Origin: an uncultured OM43 clade bacterium
GTDB lineage: Bacteria > Pseudomonadota > Gammaproteobacteria > Burkholderiales > Methylophilaceae
NCBI GenBank assembly: GCA_902558495.1
Contig: CACEEB010000010.1
Location: 1-36,755, forward strand
Length of the DNA: 36,755 nt
Direction: 5' to 3'
Shown piece by piece: positions 36,486-36,755 of this stretch (within the stretch, counting starts at the first letter, position 1; each line of letters starts with the position of its first letter). The translations under genes and the position numbers were made by a program. The notes beneath the pieces are model-generated. The model made no database searches. It was not told the origin of the DNA and saw only the letters and a program-made list of their open reading frames with translations.

Positions 36486-36709
36486 TGCTTTCTAAAATTT
36501 TGATTAAATTTATTAAATACTACCAATCTAAGGGTGGTGGTAGTGAGGTATTTTTTGTTGATTGTAACTTTAAACCTACGTGTTCTGAATATGCAATTTT
36601 ATGCCTCCAAAAATACTCCTTATTTTATGCACTAAAATTGATATTGGTTAGACTAAGGAAATGTAATAAAAGAGATTTTACTGAAATATGTAATGATGAT
36701 TTAAAGTAA
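36485..36709 (+). CDS. Divergent YidD-like membrane protein insertion factor
   Basis: This 74-residue protein has the core of the YidD family. FVDCNFKPTCSEYAILCLQKY matches the RF-x-PTCS-x-YA signature, and KLILVRLRKCNKRD matches the basic helix ending in RC. YidD normally sits between rnpA and yidC and helps YidC insert membrane proteins. Here it is in a different setting, coupled by TAATG overlaps to a DUF4177-like gene before it and an unknown gene after it. The N-terminal KFIKYYQSKGGGSEVFF is shortened compared with the usual amphipathic anchor and YQ-x3-SP segment. It is probably a paralogue with a dedicated client rather than the housekeeping copy (inference). Confidence 0.72.
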   Translation: MLSKILIKFIKYYQSKGGGSEVFFVDCNFKPTCSEYAILCLQKYSLFYALKLILVRLRKCNKRDFTEICNDDLK

Positions 36710-36755
36710 TGAGTATTTGGGACTTAGAACTATCATCACAGAAATTAGAGGAAAG
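36709..36755 (+). CDS. Unknown protein, N-terminal fragment cut by window edge
   Basis: The ATG at 36709 overlaps the stop codon of the YidD-like gene (TAATG) and stays open to the window end, giving MSIWDLELSSQKLEE. Fifteen residues are too few to name it. Its coupling to the two preceding genes makes it the third member of that operon. Confidence 0.5.
   Translation, partial: MSIWDLELSSQKLEE

Overview
The window is an AT-rich (about two thirds A+T by eye), densely packed stretch of chromosome from a small-genome proteobacterium. The gene order and protein types point to a betaproteobacterium, most likely a streamlined marine or freshwater member of the Methylophilales (inference). The evidence is an argD-argF-argG operon, an arginine-type elongation factor P, the beta-type AddB/AddA-like repair pair, the ftsK-lolA-rarA-serS block with divergent trxB, and a short PuuD-type membrane protein. 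Four of the five convergent gene pairs overlap at their 3' ends, which fits a reduced genome.

Layout. 1-3104 (minus): arginine biosynthesis, argD-argF-argG, with argG cut by the window edge. 3157-7033: a PuuD-like membrane protein, a divergent EamA exporter, and a NarL-type response regulator with its PAS-containing sensor kinase. 7217-10718: acetyl-CoA synthetase and TldD. 10738-12347 (minus): greB, a 52-residue membrane microprotein, a zinc-ribbon membrane protein and efp. 12391-21596: addB-addA running into convergent mfd. 21675-27822: rpiA, then the minus-strand block ftsK-lolA-rarA-serS. 27996-31869: trxB-smr, convergent ispD-ispF, and amt.

From about 31870 to the right edge the window becomes accessory in character. 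It holds a candidate NtrC-type control region for amt, a run of very small membrane proteins (30, 53, 89 and 37 residues), an orphan AlpA-like helix-turn-helix protein and a small secreted protein. Next comes the most interesting unit: a tightly coupled operon of a CsoR-class metal-sensing repressor, an outer-membrane beta-barrel, a periplasmic HMA (MerP-like) protein and a MerT-like inner-membrane protein. Its promoter carries a perfect dyad, TATACCCC-ATA-GGGGTATA, almost exactly filling the spacer between the -35 and -10 boxes. A tRNA-Arg(CCU) gene follows, then a SOUL-family heme-binding protein and a three-gene coupled operon (DUF4177-like, YidD-like, and an unknown gene cut by the edge).

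How the genes work together. Most of the window is core metabolism and information processing: arginine and isoprenoid synthesis, acetate activation, DNA repair and segregation, lipoprotein export, translation and thiol redox. The CsoR operon reads as a self-regulated envelope-spanning metal-handling system with one component in each compartment. Its chemistry (copper is favoured from the repressor's C-H-C residues) and direction of transport are inference. I saw no transposase, integrase, CRISPR array or rRNA gene.
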